From: Laburnicola sp. R22_1
Taxonomy: Eukaryota; Ascomycota; Dothideomycetes; Pleosporales; Didymosphaeriaceae
DNA: 64,000 nucleotides
Direction of reading: 5' to 3'
Assembly: GCA_014281115.1 (NCBI GenBank)
Contig: JACONQ010000001.1
Coordinates: 4,216,001 to 4,280,000 of the forward strand
Part shown: positions 32,375 through 41,527 of the stretch, piece after piece
Position numbering within the stretch: the stretch's first letter is position 1
Layout: the number at the start of each line of letters is the position of its first letter
Notes under the pieces: model-generated
What the model was told of the DNA's origin: nothing
Seen by the model: only the letters and a program-made list of their open reading frames with translations
Database searches by the model: none
Program-made: the position numbers and the translations under genes

Positions 32375-33429
32375 TTACACTATGAAACTCGGAGCATATC
32401 TGCTTCCCAACGTTGGCTGTCTTGTAGGCCGGAGCGAAGGAGTTGCCGGTGTGGAAGGAGTTGCCGGTGTGGAAGGAGTTGCCGGTGTGGAAGGAGTTGC
32501 CGGTGTGCCGAAGAGGTTCGAAACAGGAAGTCCCGTGGTAAGAGGAGCTGATGCTGAATAGCCACGGTGGAGTTGCTGTTGCGCCTGTTGCTGTTGAGGC
32601 TGGCGTGCCTGGCGTGCATGCTGCTGCTGCTGCTGAGCTTGCTGCTGAGCTTGCTGCTGATGGTAGCTAAGACCTTCCGGCTGTTGCAGACGATTGAGAC
32701 TGTTTTGCAGACTCATCAACTGCTGTCGCATCTGAGCCATTTCCTCTTCGAGGGCTTGGGGCGCAGCCGGAGCCGAAGCTGCGGGTCTGTCCTCCATCGG
32801 CACGTCGACCGCAGGTGCAGGTGCAGGGGCGTCGTTGGACGGCTGGGCGGCTTGGGGAACAACTGGAGCCGGAGCTGCAGGTTGTTACTCCATGTCAAAA
32901 TCGGCCGCAGGAGCTGGGGCGTTGTTGGACGGCCGCTGGGCGACATTGCTGGTGTTGCCACGAGCGTTGTCAGCCTCTGGGGATTCGCGGAGAGCTTCCA
33001 GTAGAGCAGAGCTCGGGAAGTCGTCTGCGCGAATGCCGGCGGAAGGACTGGGCCTCTCTATCTCCATGTGCGACATCCACCACGAAGGGTTGTGTTGCAG
33101 ACGAATGAGGTGAGGGCAAAGCTGGGGACTGTTAGCGGATTCGCAAATGGAGTATGTTGACTGCTTACGCGGCCGGGGTGCTGCCTGTTGAGAGGACAAG
33201 ACGGGAATGGCGCACGACAGTTGTGCCAGTTGCGCCGATGTTTCTCGGGTTGGTCCTTCCAGCAGTGTGGGCAGCCGGGATCCTTGGTGCGTACTCCCAA
33301 CGATCGGTACGCGCGCAAGCGCTTCGTATCCGAGTCGATGTAGTGGCCGCTAGGGACCGGTTTGTTACCTTTGTCAGGTGGTTTCTTGCCTCCGCCGCCG
33401 GAGCGGTGGCGGTGCCGTGTGCGATGCAT
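32375..33429 (-). pseudogene. zinc-knuckle-like, Gln-rich protein gene with in-frame TAA
   Basis: Exon 1 is 33169-33429 and exon 2 starts at 33121, with a 47-nt GTAAGC...CAG intron (33122-33168) in phase 0. The N-terminal 115 residues hold a Cys/His array (GCPHCWKDQPEKHRRNWHNC, then SCPLNRQHPGRLCPH) spaced like two tandem zinc knuckles. A TAA at 32885-32887 follows FDME; the same frame continues without further stop to 32375. The continuation has the composition of the part before the stop (QRPSNNAPAPAAD before, QPSNDAPAPAPAVD after), then a Met/Gln coiled coil (EEEMAQMRQQLMSLQNSLNR), polyglutamine and a TPATPS repeat. TAA could come from CAA by one C-to-T change. Either a recent nonsense allele of a 335-residue protein or a 165-residue protein with a dead 3' half. 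Function unknown. Confidence 0.6.
32442..32513. repeat. 18-bp tandem repeat coding for TPATPS
   Basis: Almost four copies of gttgccggtgtggaagga (32442, 32460, 32478, 32496, the last with a variant end). On the minus strand each unit encodes six residues of a Thr/Pro/Ala/Ser repeat in the preceding pseudogene. Confidence 0.9.
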
Positions 33430-34583
33430 TGCTGGATCGCGAGTGTGGCGGAGAGGAGAGAGTAACTGTCGTGAAATTTCGGTGCTTTAGCTGTGCGCAA
33501 CGGGCGCTAGTTGATCCGAGCCGGGTAGTTGGTACAGCTGCTACGAAACCTGACGCCACGCGTTTGTCGTTAGTTTGGTGTCTTTCACTGTCCTTGGTCA
33601 CGTGTGCTTGCTTTCACTTCCCAGATAGGGAGGCCGAAAATGAGCCGATCGTTAGCCAAGCTCAAAGCAAGCTCTTCCGTTGATCCTTAATCCCAAGATA
33701 TACTCCTCCCTGTCTATCCAAGGTTGTAATAGCATTAATAGGTATTTATAGGTGAAAGGATATATTTGACGGCTAATTGAAGCTCGTATCTCTATTGTTG
33801 AGTTCACTCGTACTTCATGCCTAGTGCTGATACTCTGATTATGCGTTGTTCAGTCTTGACCGGACGATCTAACACTCAGCGGTGTAGAATTGTTAGACGC
33901 CTAGTGGTTCCGAGGTCCACCCCATCTACATAGCTCCAGCATGTCCTCGATCCGACCAACCCCTACCGCCTCACACTTTGCGTTCACCTACATCCATAGT
34001 CCTAAGTGGAGTGGAACTTTCTTTAGACAGACCGTTAATAATAATTCTAGTGATAAAAGTAGGGCTGGAACTTCCAGACTCTGGGATGGATAAGCCCCAA
34101 TCATGAGTTGCTTTAAGGTCCTTAGATGACTGCAGAAGATTATCATGGAGTAGCCTTGATCCACTCGAAATCCGAGGCTTCCATGCATCAATTCCTTTGG
34201 GAATTCCGCCCAAGAGAGTACTCAACACATGTATTTAAACCTCGAATGTCTATCATGAGTTACACCAAATCCAAAACTGGGGTTTATCTTCACGGAGAAA
34301 TTTGCAGAGCCAATCAATCAAACAAGACCACCTGTACTTGGGATTTTGTCCTATGGTGGTACATGACCCGAATGTTACAATGGGCGAATCAATCGAAGAA
34401 GATGAAAGTTTGTAAACAGATCAATTTGCTATCTACTCCAGCTGGATAGGCCGTTCGAAACCATCATAAGCGCCGAGCGGTTACGACGATTCTGAAAAGT
34501 AGTCCTCAAGCTTGACACCGCCGCCGCTAAGGTCGAGAACACCTCCAGCCCTCCCCTTCCCCTTGCCTCTGCCCCGACCGGCT
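33430..34583. other. region without a supported gene
   Basis: Includes the presumed promoter of the zinc-knuckle gene and about 900 bp (33690-34583) with only short frames on both strands, none recognisable. Confidence 0.45.
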
Positions 34584-35285
34584 TCAGTCCTTGTCAAGGA
34601 ACTTGGACTGAGAGCTTCCGGAGGCGAACTTTTCATCAGATGCGTCCGCACTGGGAAGATCCGGGTCGGGGGCGGTGAAGAACGACTCTGTTGAAGATAC
34701 TGAGCTTGCCCTAGCATGCTTGGAGCGAAGTTCAGGATCCGAAACGAGAGACGTAGTCTTCTGTGGAGATTCCTGACCTGAATATGACCCCAATGCGCTG
34801 GATGCTGACCCTGTGGATGGGACAGTGTTGCGCAATGAGGACAATGCAGACGGTGGCGCTCTAACGCTGCTGAACGCTGACGCTGACCCAGCGGATGGGA
34901 CTGTGTTGCGCGTTGAGGAGCATAGAGATGGTGTCGCCCCGGTGCTGCTGGACGCTGAACACAGGCTCGCAGACTCTGTTGTTGCGAGTTGCGCCTTATA
35001 TTCGTCGTGCATCGACTGTAGCCGAGAGAAATGCGGCGCAATTTGCTGCCAGCGACTGCTTGTCTCGGCGAAGTGCTCCACACACTTCAGAGCCTTGTCC
35101 AGCTTGGGCATCTCTGCGGATGGGTCATTGCAAGCAATGTAATCCTCTGCGATTTCCAGCGCCCATTCGGCGAATTGGAATGCTTGTCTTAACAACGCGT
35201 CATTTGATGGCCGATCCGGCGGAATATTTGCGCGTGGAACGTCCATGCTGGGGGCGTTAGCGGAGCAAGGCGTGAGAAGGATCAA
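34584..35285 (-). CDS. hypothetical Ser-rich protein
   Basis: 233-codon frame from an ATG at 35285; a second in-frame ATG (MDVPRANIPPDRPSND) at 35246 may be the true start. Residues about 25-105 are helical (LLRQAFQFAEWALEIAEDYI, KALKCVEHFAETSSRWQQIA). The rest is Ser/Ala/Thr-rich with two copies of a near-repeat, SSxRNTVPSxGSAS. No known domain. It is divergent from the broken plus-strand gene at 35496, sharing a short promoter region of about 210-250 bp. Confidence 0.5.
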   Translation of the reverse strand: MILLTPCSANAPSMDVPRANIPPDRPSNDALLRQAFQFAEWALEIAEDYIACNDPSAEMPKLDKALKCVEHFAETSSRWQQIAPHFSRLQSMHDEYKAQLATTESASLCSASSSTGATPSLCSSTRNTVPSAGSASAFSSVRAPPSALSSLRNTVPSTGSASSALGSYSGQESPQKTTSLVSDPELRSKHARASSVSSTESFFTAPDPDLPSADASDEKFASGSSQSKFLDKD

Positions 35286-35495
35286 CGTACCAGAGCTTTT
35301 GAGTATTGGTGTTGTCGAGAAAGAGATTTCGAGCAGTGGGCTAAGTGTGGCGGCTTGGCGGACTCATAGATTGCTTGGCGCGCCGCAGTCCAAGGGTGAA
35401 AGTGAATCAGGTGGGGCCCACTTTAATTTTGTGCCCTCTAGTTCTGCGCGCCTCGCTCAGGTCAATCCACTACACCACCTACCTCATCGCCCACC

Positions 35496-36963
35496 ATGGA
35501 CGATTAGGACGACGAAAGCGCGTACCGCTCTCGACCCCCCTCTGCCGCGCATATGCGCGCAGAGACGCATGGCACGGATCGACTCTTTGCAGCCTTTGAG
35601 CGCAGAGCATCGGCCGGACATGGTACCCAACGCCGGATTTCGGATCGAAATCCAACCCCCGCGGCTTTTGCATACGAAGAGTCTATGGAAGAAGAGGCGC
35701 TTCGGCCTTCCACAGCCTCCGAGTATGAAGAGATGCTTCGATCCTTCAGACCATTTGGGTACACAGACCCTGTGGAAGACGACCTTCGGGACGAAGAAGC
35801 AGCAGCGGAGTCGCCAGAGTCTCCGCGGTCTGAAGCATCCGACGAAGAGCCGCTCCCACCGTGGCCAACAAGGGAGCAAGTCGAGGCCCGAACTCGGTGA
35901 GCTCTGGGAATTCCGCGATACCGTTCAAGAAGAAATGAGTCAACTCCTTGAGGAGATGAAGCATATGAGCAGTTCGTCATACGATCCCAAGCGCGCAGCG
36001 GATAACCAAGAGCACCTCCAAGGCCGTCATTCGAAGAGCCCTAGGCAGTCCTCGCACGGTTCATCATCGCGCGCAAAGTCACCCGCACCTCCACGTCAAC
36101 CATCGACTGGCAAGTCACCGCAGCGCACGGTTCCTGTCGCTCTAGACGTAGGATCCAGCGTCTCCGATAACTACAATGCGTCGAGGGACTTTGAAGAGTT
36201 GCCGCTCCACGAGGACCTGCTAGCCCCGCCTGCTCCGCAATCAGCACCCCAGCCTCGTCCTGCTGGCTTTGTCACCGCCGCGGTATCTTCCATCCCGAAG
36301 GCATTTGAATTTGCAGCAGGGCATGGTTTCAATGCGAATCCGTCCTCAACGCTGGGGCATAGTTTCAACGTGAATCCGTCCTCAACACTGGGGCATGGTT
36401 TCAACGTGAATCCGTCCTCAACACTGGGGCACGGTTTCAATGCGGATCCGTCCTCGTCACCAAGGCATGGTTTCTATGCAAATCCAACCCCGGGACCAGG
36501 GCATAGATTCCGTACGAATCCGTCCCTAGTACCAGGGCATAGTGTCTATACGAATCCGCCCCTAGTACCAGGGCATGGTTTCTATACGAATCCAGTCCCG
36601 GCACCAGCGCATGGATATCATTCAGGTCCACTCCCAGCTAACACTCCTAGTCAAGGAATGCAGTTTGGCAGGTTTCAAGACACGAATCCTCCCTCACGCC
36701 TATCGCGGCCATCTCAACCCGTTCAGATGCCGCTCCCCTCTCTTGCGCCGCCTTATGCCACGATGACGCCAACACAGCCTCCTCGTCGTCCAGGCCGCCA
36801 ACGCAAAGACAGGCCCGCTCCGGTGAAGCTTCCAATATACGTCTGGTACGAGTTCAATGGCAACTGGGTAACCACCGAGTTGCTGAAGGAAGAAACTCGC
36901 GAAGTCATGGTAGCGCACGTTGACAGATTGTTCGACGTATTAATTAGTTTTAATAGCTATTAA
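35496..36963 (+). pseudogene. unknown protein with 12-residue repeats, nonsense and frameshift
   Basis: The ATG at 35496 is in a strong ccaccATGg context, but codon 4 is TAG (35505-35507). Beyond it the same frame reads protein-like (DDESAYRSRPPSAAHMR) and runs, acidic and Pro-rich, to 35900 (TAGs absent, TGA at 35898-35900). Coding then continues one frame over (ELGELWEFRDTVQEEMSQLL) to a stop at 36961-36963, so a one-base indel lies near 35880-35899. A GTGAGC at the break could be an intron donor, but the helix just beyond looks coding. The second part has a Ser/Lys/Pro-rich region, nine 12-residue repeats (GHGFNANPSSTL type) and a C-terminal block, KLPIYVWYEFNGNWVTTELL. Translation might instead start at the internal ATG 35553. 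No function known. Confidence 0.55.
36319..36642 (+). repeat. 36-bp coding tandem repeat, nine units
   Basis: Units begin at 36319 and every 36 bp after (36355, 36391 and so on to 36607). Each encodes GH-x-F/Y-x-x-N/D-P-x4 (GHGFNANPSSTL, GHSFNVNPSSTL, RHGFYANPTPGP). The first four are nearly identical and the later ones diverge, showing expansion from the 5' side. Confidence 0.9.
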
Positions 36964-38567
36964 CTCTACTAGTCTAAATTACGGTGTAACTTGTAATAAT
37001 TAATAGACCTGTGGCTGTGCGGCTGTGCGGCGCCTTTGCGAAGCGCTCCTGGCCATCATAAACGCCAACTCTGGACAGGAAAGCGCAACTGGGAGCCCGG
37101 CACCGGTTGCCAAAGGAGCCTTGAGGAACGAAGGGGAGAGGATGGAGACGTGTGATCATAGCGTAGACGTCGCGGCGCAAACCTTGCGGCACCCACAGAG
37201 ATGTCCCTGCTGGCTGCGCAGTGCTCACTCCTAGCTAGGTTAAACGTAGCGACTAATTTTCCATTCCACTAATACAAGCGCGGGGGGACAACTTTAACAA
37301 ATATTATCAGCCACTGGCAATTAGTACACAGTTAATCTAAGATTTATTATACGCAAACTATACTGTATATATATCAATTAAAGCCTATAGATATCACCAC
37401 TAGAAAATATCGCGATAATAGCTATTATGTAAGGCTCTACAGCCTTAAGTTTAGTTATTGTTTTGGTGGGGCGAGCGTGCACAGCGCCGTCGCGTGCACA
37501 GGCCCATTAAGCACGGTAGGGCCTGTTCGCTTAGAGCCAGAGCCTCCGGTGGATTTCCTCATTAGGACTCCGGTTTCAAACCGGCGCTAAAACTAGCGCT
37601 GTGTTCTGTATAAAGTTCAAAACGAAACTGAAGCCTCCAGTTAAGAGAACAGGCCCTTAGTGGGTGTAGGTGGTGCGCGTTAGAGACGACAGGGCGGGTG
37701 TCCGACTCGCTTATAGAACACGTTATTGCTTAGCAGATTACCAAGATAGCAATAAGGTAATTAACAATGCGTGGTCGCTCAGACACCCAGTGCCTACAGA
37801 AATAGAATGCTCACTCTCTAAATAGCTTGGCGCATGTCTGTTTTGTTCCCAGACCCTAAGAAGTGCGTTCTTAAGGGCTGAGGCTGGGGAAATTATAAGG
37901 CTGGAGGTACGTTCGGCTGTAATGCGACAGCCTTGAAACGGGGAAGTGGTTGCGCAGAGCGCGGCAGATCGTCGTGTGCTCCACCGCAACACAAGTCGGA
38001 AAAAAAGACCGTAATCTTTGCCTTCTGTAAATGCGCAAATTTACTTGGTTGCTACTAATAGATCTTGTTCTACACTCTTATCTTGCGCATTCACCTCATA
38101 TCTATATTGACGTCCTTTTTTCCACCTTTTGCAAAAGCCTATTTCCAGGGGTTCAAGAGCCCTCGGATACTCAGTCGGTGGTTATAAGTAGCACTAGCAA
38201 TTAGGTGATCCAAGCGGAACATATCCTGTCGCGACTCCAAGTCCCCGTATGTAGCACGTTCGCCAACCAAGCCGCCGATCGGCTTGATTGTTGACAATCT
38301 GATAACACGGACTCGGGGTAGCTCAAAAAAAGCCTTTTACAATAATTTAGGTTGCGATAAAGCCGAAACAAGTGTACTATGATGTAATAGGAGATGGTGA
38401 GGAATATTGAATGTTGATCAAGCCCTATATATTTGGCCTTCTTTGCATGTTTTCTGTCCTCCACCCACTCACTCACTCGTTCATCTACACATTCGTTCAG
38501 CTTTTCCAAAGCACCACTGTCGCTTATCTTTAGCATCACACTCACTTTGTTGATTTATTTCAATCAA
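36964..38567. other. gene-free region with mixed AT-rich parts
   Basis: About 36950-37020 and 37230-37440 are AT-rich and RIP-like; 37020-37230 is GC-normal; a MITE-like element lies at 37518-37657. The last 150 bp before 38568 are pyrimidine/C-A rich (ccacccactcactcactcg) and form the leader of the oxidoreductase gene, with tatatatttgg at about 38425. No gene supported. Confidence 0.5.
37518..37657. mobile_element. short MITE-like inverted-repeat element
   Basis: Begins AGGGCCTGTTCGCTTA and ends with the near inverse, TTAAGAGAACAGGCCCT, 140 bp in all. Three-base flanks gta and tta would fit a TWA-type target if the element starts one base later, but the duplication is not exact. No coding capacity. 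Confidence 0.6.
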
Positions 38568-40561
38568 ATGGCCACCTCAATCCTACACCTACTGTTCATC
38601 ACTCCTTTTCTGGGGGCCGCACTAGCCATTCCAGCTCCCCCATCACCTGTTCCAGACTCGGTAGCTCCTCCTCCTCCGACGCAACCCCCTCCGATACCCA
38701 AAGATGCAGAAATAGTCGACGTGTCAGTGCCGCTGCCAGATCTTTTCAGCACCACGACAATCGACTTGGGAGACTTCCTGCAAGATCAGTCCAAGAAGGA
38801 AGCCGATCAAAGCCAATTCACCATGATGGAGTCCGTCTCTGGCGGATACTGGAACACCACGGGCCCTGCAGCACCACCTGTAGAACTTCCTGTAGTCCCG
38901 GGTGCAGCAGGGCCTGAAGCACCACCTGCAAATGCTTCCATGAGCAAGAGGGAGCTGCCCGCTAAGTACCATGCTGCAGTCAAGAAGTGTCTCGAAGGTG
39001 AAAAACTCAAGTTTTACACCTCGGCAGACAAGTCCTGGGCAAAATATTCGACGCCATACAACACACGCGTAAAAGGCACGGCCGATTTCGTCGTTATGGT
39101 CAAGAAATCATCTGAAGTGCAGAAAGCCGTCGGCTGTGCAGCAAAGATCGGCATCTCAGTCCAGGCAAGGGCTGGAGGCCATTCCTACGCCGGATTCAGC
39201 TCACGCCCAGACAAGGGCGGCATGGTCATTGACTTGAGGGGCATGGCTTCAGTTACATACAAGGATCGCACCGCTGTGGTAGAGGCTGGGATACGTCTAG
39301 GTAAGTTGATTGCTGGTACATTAGAGGGACAGTGCTAATTATCATTCTACACAGGCAATCTGGCCTTGGCTCTACTATCCAAGGAACAAGCTATCAGCCA
39401 TGGTGATTGCCCAGCTGTCGGGCTCGCCGGACACTCCCTCCATGGTGGATTTGGATATACATCCCGAATGTGGGGCTTGTCAACCGATGCGATCACAGCA
39501 CTCGATGTTGTTACTGCCGACGGCAAGGAACGACACGTTGATCGAAATACCGAGCCTGAGTTGTATTGGGTAAATAAATGGTTATAATCATGATGCTGCG
39601 ATCCGTTGACTAATACATGTAACAGGCTTTGAGAGGCGCAGCGGATTCGCTCGGTATTGTCACCAAGATCCACATCAAGACCCAGAATCCCCCCCCGAAA
39701 GTTGTTCACTTCACCTTCAATTTGGGCAATATATTCGGAGACAGCACAAAGATGGCTAAAGCCTTTATCGAGACCCAGAAATGTGTTCGGAATTCAAAAG
39801 TCACCGACAAGAACCTTGGTCTCACTGTTCGAATCGCACCCAAAAAGGATCGAACCGCATCCGACAGCTATCGCATCGCTGGATACTACTACGGAACTAA
39901 GGACCAGTTTGGCGGGATCAACACCTGTCTCCAGAAGGCAACCGGGATTTCAAAGCCAGATATCGAGATCCTTTCATACGCAAAGGCCCTGTCGACCATC
40001 GCAGGCAGGACGCCCGTCAAACAGCCCGCCGACGCCAACAACGTGAAGAGCAACTTTTACGCAAAGAGTCTCCTCATCCCGGAAAACGAGCCACTGTCCG
40101 AAGCAAACATGAAAAACTACTTTTCCCGCGTCATTGACGGCGCAAAGAATTTCCCCGACCAATTCGTCTTCACACTGCGCCTAATGGGCGGAGCCGGCAG
40201 CGTCATCGCAAAGGCCAGCGATAGGACCAGCGCCGTGGCCAACCGCGACACCCTCTGGATCATCCAGCACGACGGCGACACGGCCACGAACCCGAGCGGC
40301 ATGCAAAAGTTCATCTTCGATCTCACCATGTGGCTCTACAACCTGAGGAAAGGGTCGGTTGGCGGATTTAAGGGCTTTGCGCCGTTCGTCGACCCGGCTC
40401 TTTCGCGCAAGCAGGCCCATTTTACCTACTTTGGCATGGGCTCGGCGGCGAGGGTCGCGGATGTTAAGCGGATGTATGATCCGAAGGATATTTTTGCGAA
40501 TCCGCAGTCTTTCAAGCCAAAGAGTATTGATGCCCTTGAATACAATCGGGGGATATATTAA
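38568..40561 (+). CDS. secreted FAD-linked oxidoreductase, berberine-bridge/GOOX type
   Basis: Three exons, 38568-39300, 39355-39569 and 39626-40561; introns of 54 and 56 nt are GT-AG and keep frame. 627 residues. Residues 1-20 are a signal peptide (LLFITPFLGAALA). Residues 21-125 are Pro-rich. The FAD-binding PCMH domain starts near 145. H205 in ARAGGHSYAGF is the expected covalent FAD-linking His, and C263 in GDCPAVGLAGHS the second, cysteinyl link, so bicovalent flavin is predicted as in glucooligosaccharide oxidases. GFGYTSRMWGLSTD follows. The BBE C-terminal segment is present (YDPKDIFANPQSF). Such enzymes oxidise carbohydrates or alkaloid-like substrates with O2, giving H2O2, outside the cell; the substrate here cannot be told. 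Intact; the start is chosen for the signal peptide although an in-frame ATG exists at 38433. It lies directly beside a transposon cluster. Confidence 0.92.
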
Positions 40562-40763
40562 GTTTACGGTTTGTTTTTCAACATGGGCAAGCATAGGCTA
40601 TGTAGGTAAATTACTGGAGTAAGGTAGACTAGATGTTTTAGGTCAGAAGGATGAGTGAGGCGTTACAGGTCAGAGCGCGTAATCTTATACTCTTGTTTTG
40701 GGTCATATTTTTCAATGGATCATTAGTAAAGACACTCGGGTTTGCGCCTACATAACCTCCCTC

Positions 40764-41012
40764 TGTTAGAAATTGACCACTAGGCCAAAAATACGAATCC
40801 GTACCTGGTTATAGTGTATAGTGGTTTATATACCAACACCCTCTTATAACGGTACAAGAGCACGAACGAGGTCGAGTGCGACTTAGATAAAGAGATTGTT
40901 TACAAGGAGAGGAAGAGATTCCTAAGGGGAACTCTGCCTTAAGCTATTTACACAATATTCATAATGTGAAACTATTCATAAAATATGCAAGTCACGTGAT
41001 CGTTCCCTCACA
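40764..41012 (-). repeat. 3' LTR of the gypsy element
   Basis: 249 bp, starting TGTGAGGGAACG and ending TTTCTAACA in the element's orientation, that is TG...CA. It is immediately preceded by the polypurine tract at 41013-41030. No second LTR is present in the window for comparison. Confidence 0.75.
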
Positions 41013-41527
41013 TATGGACCCCCCTTACTCTATCGCTTCTGATTCTTCCACGTCTTGCTTAGATTGGAGGCGAGCACTTTGCACTTCTTGTTTCGTAGGC
41101 CTAGGTTTGTTTTTGTAGCGCTTCTCGAACCAGTGCTCCCACTAGTCTACCCGGTCCGTCCCCTTGCGGGGACGGACGGACTGGCAGTCTAACTGGAAGA
41201 CTGACAGTCTAAGGGTGTTTCTGCCGAGAAGAATTTTGTATTAGTAATAAATCTACCACATTTAGAGTATAAAGTAGTGCATATACTCTAATGAAGTAGA
41301 AGTTGTGTTTTAAATATTAAGAAGATCTGTTGTCATACTTAACTAAGTAACTAAGCAACGGAGTAAAAAGCAACATATTTACTAACTACACTATTATTGT
41401 AGATAAAGTATTCTTAGGCCTGACTACCCTCAACTAATTTACAGTTTCATTCGCTACTATCTTGACTAGGTTACTCAAACTTGACCTTAAAGTCGCTGTC
41501 AATAAAACTGATATTATCAGTCCGCAT

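Noticed and set aside
32442..32513. CRISPR-like array
   Set aside because: Direct tandem repeats without spacers, in coding sequence of a eukaryote. The same holds for 21437-21530 and 36319-36642.
34126..34449. 107-codon plus frame
   Set aside because: No domain, no start context, and the opposite strand is equally open; could not be tied to a retrotransposon despite a search for Copia motifs by eye.
35245..36963. One 572-codon open frame as a single intact gene
   Set aside because: Its first 210 codons are out of frame with the clearly protein-like acidic frame at 35496-35900; only the part after about 35890 is real coding.
38100..38200. tRNA candidate around ggggttcaagagccct
   Set aside because: T arm pairs imperfectly and there is no A box or acceptor stem at the right distance.
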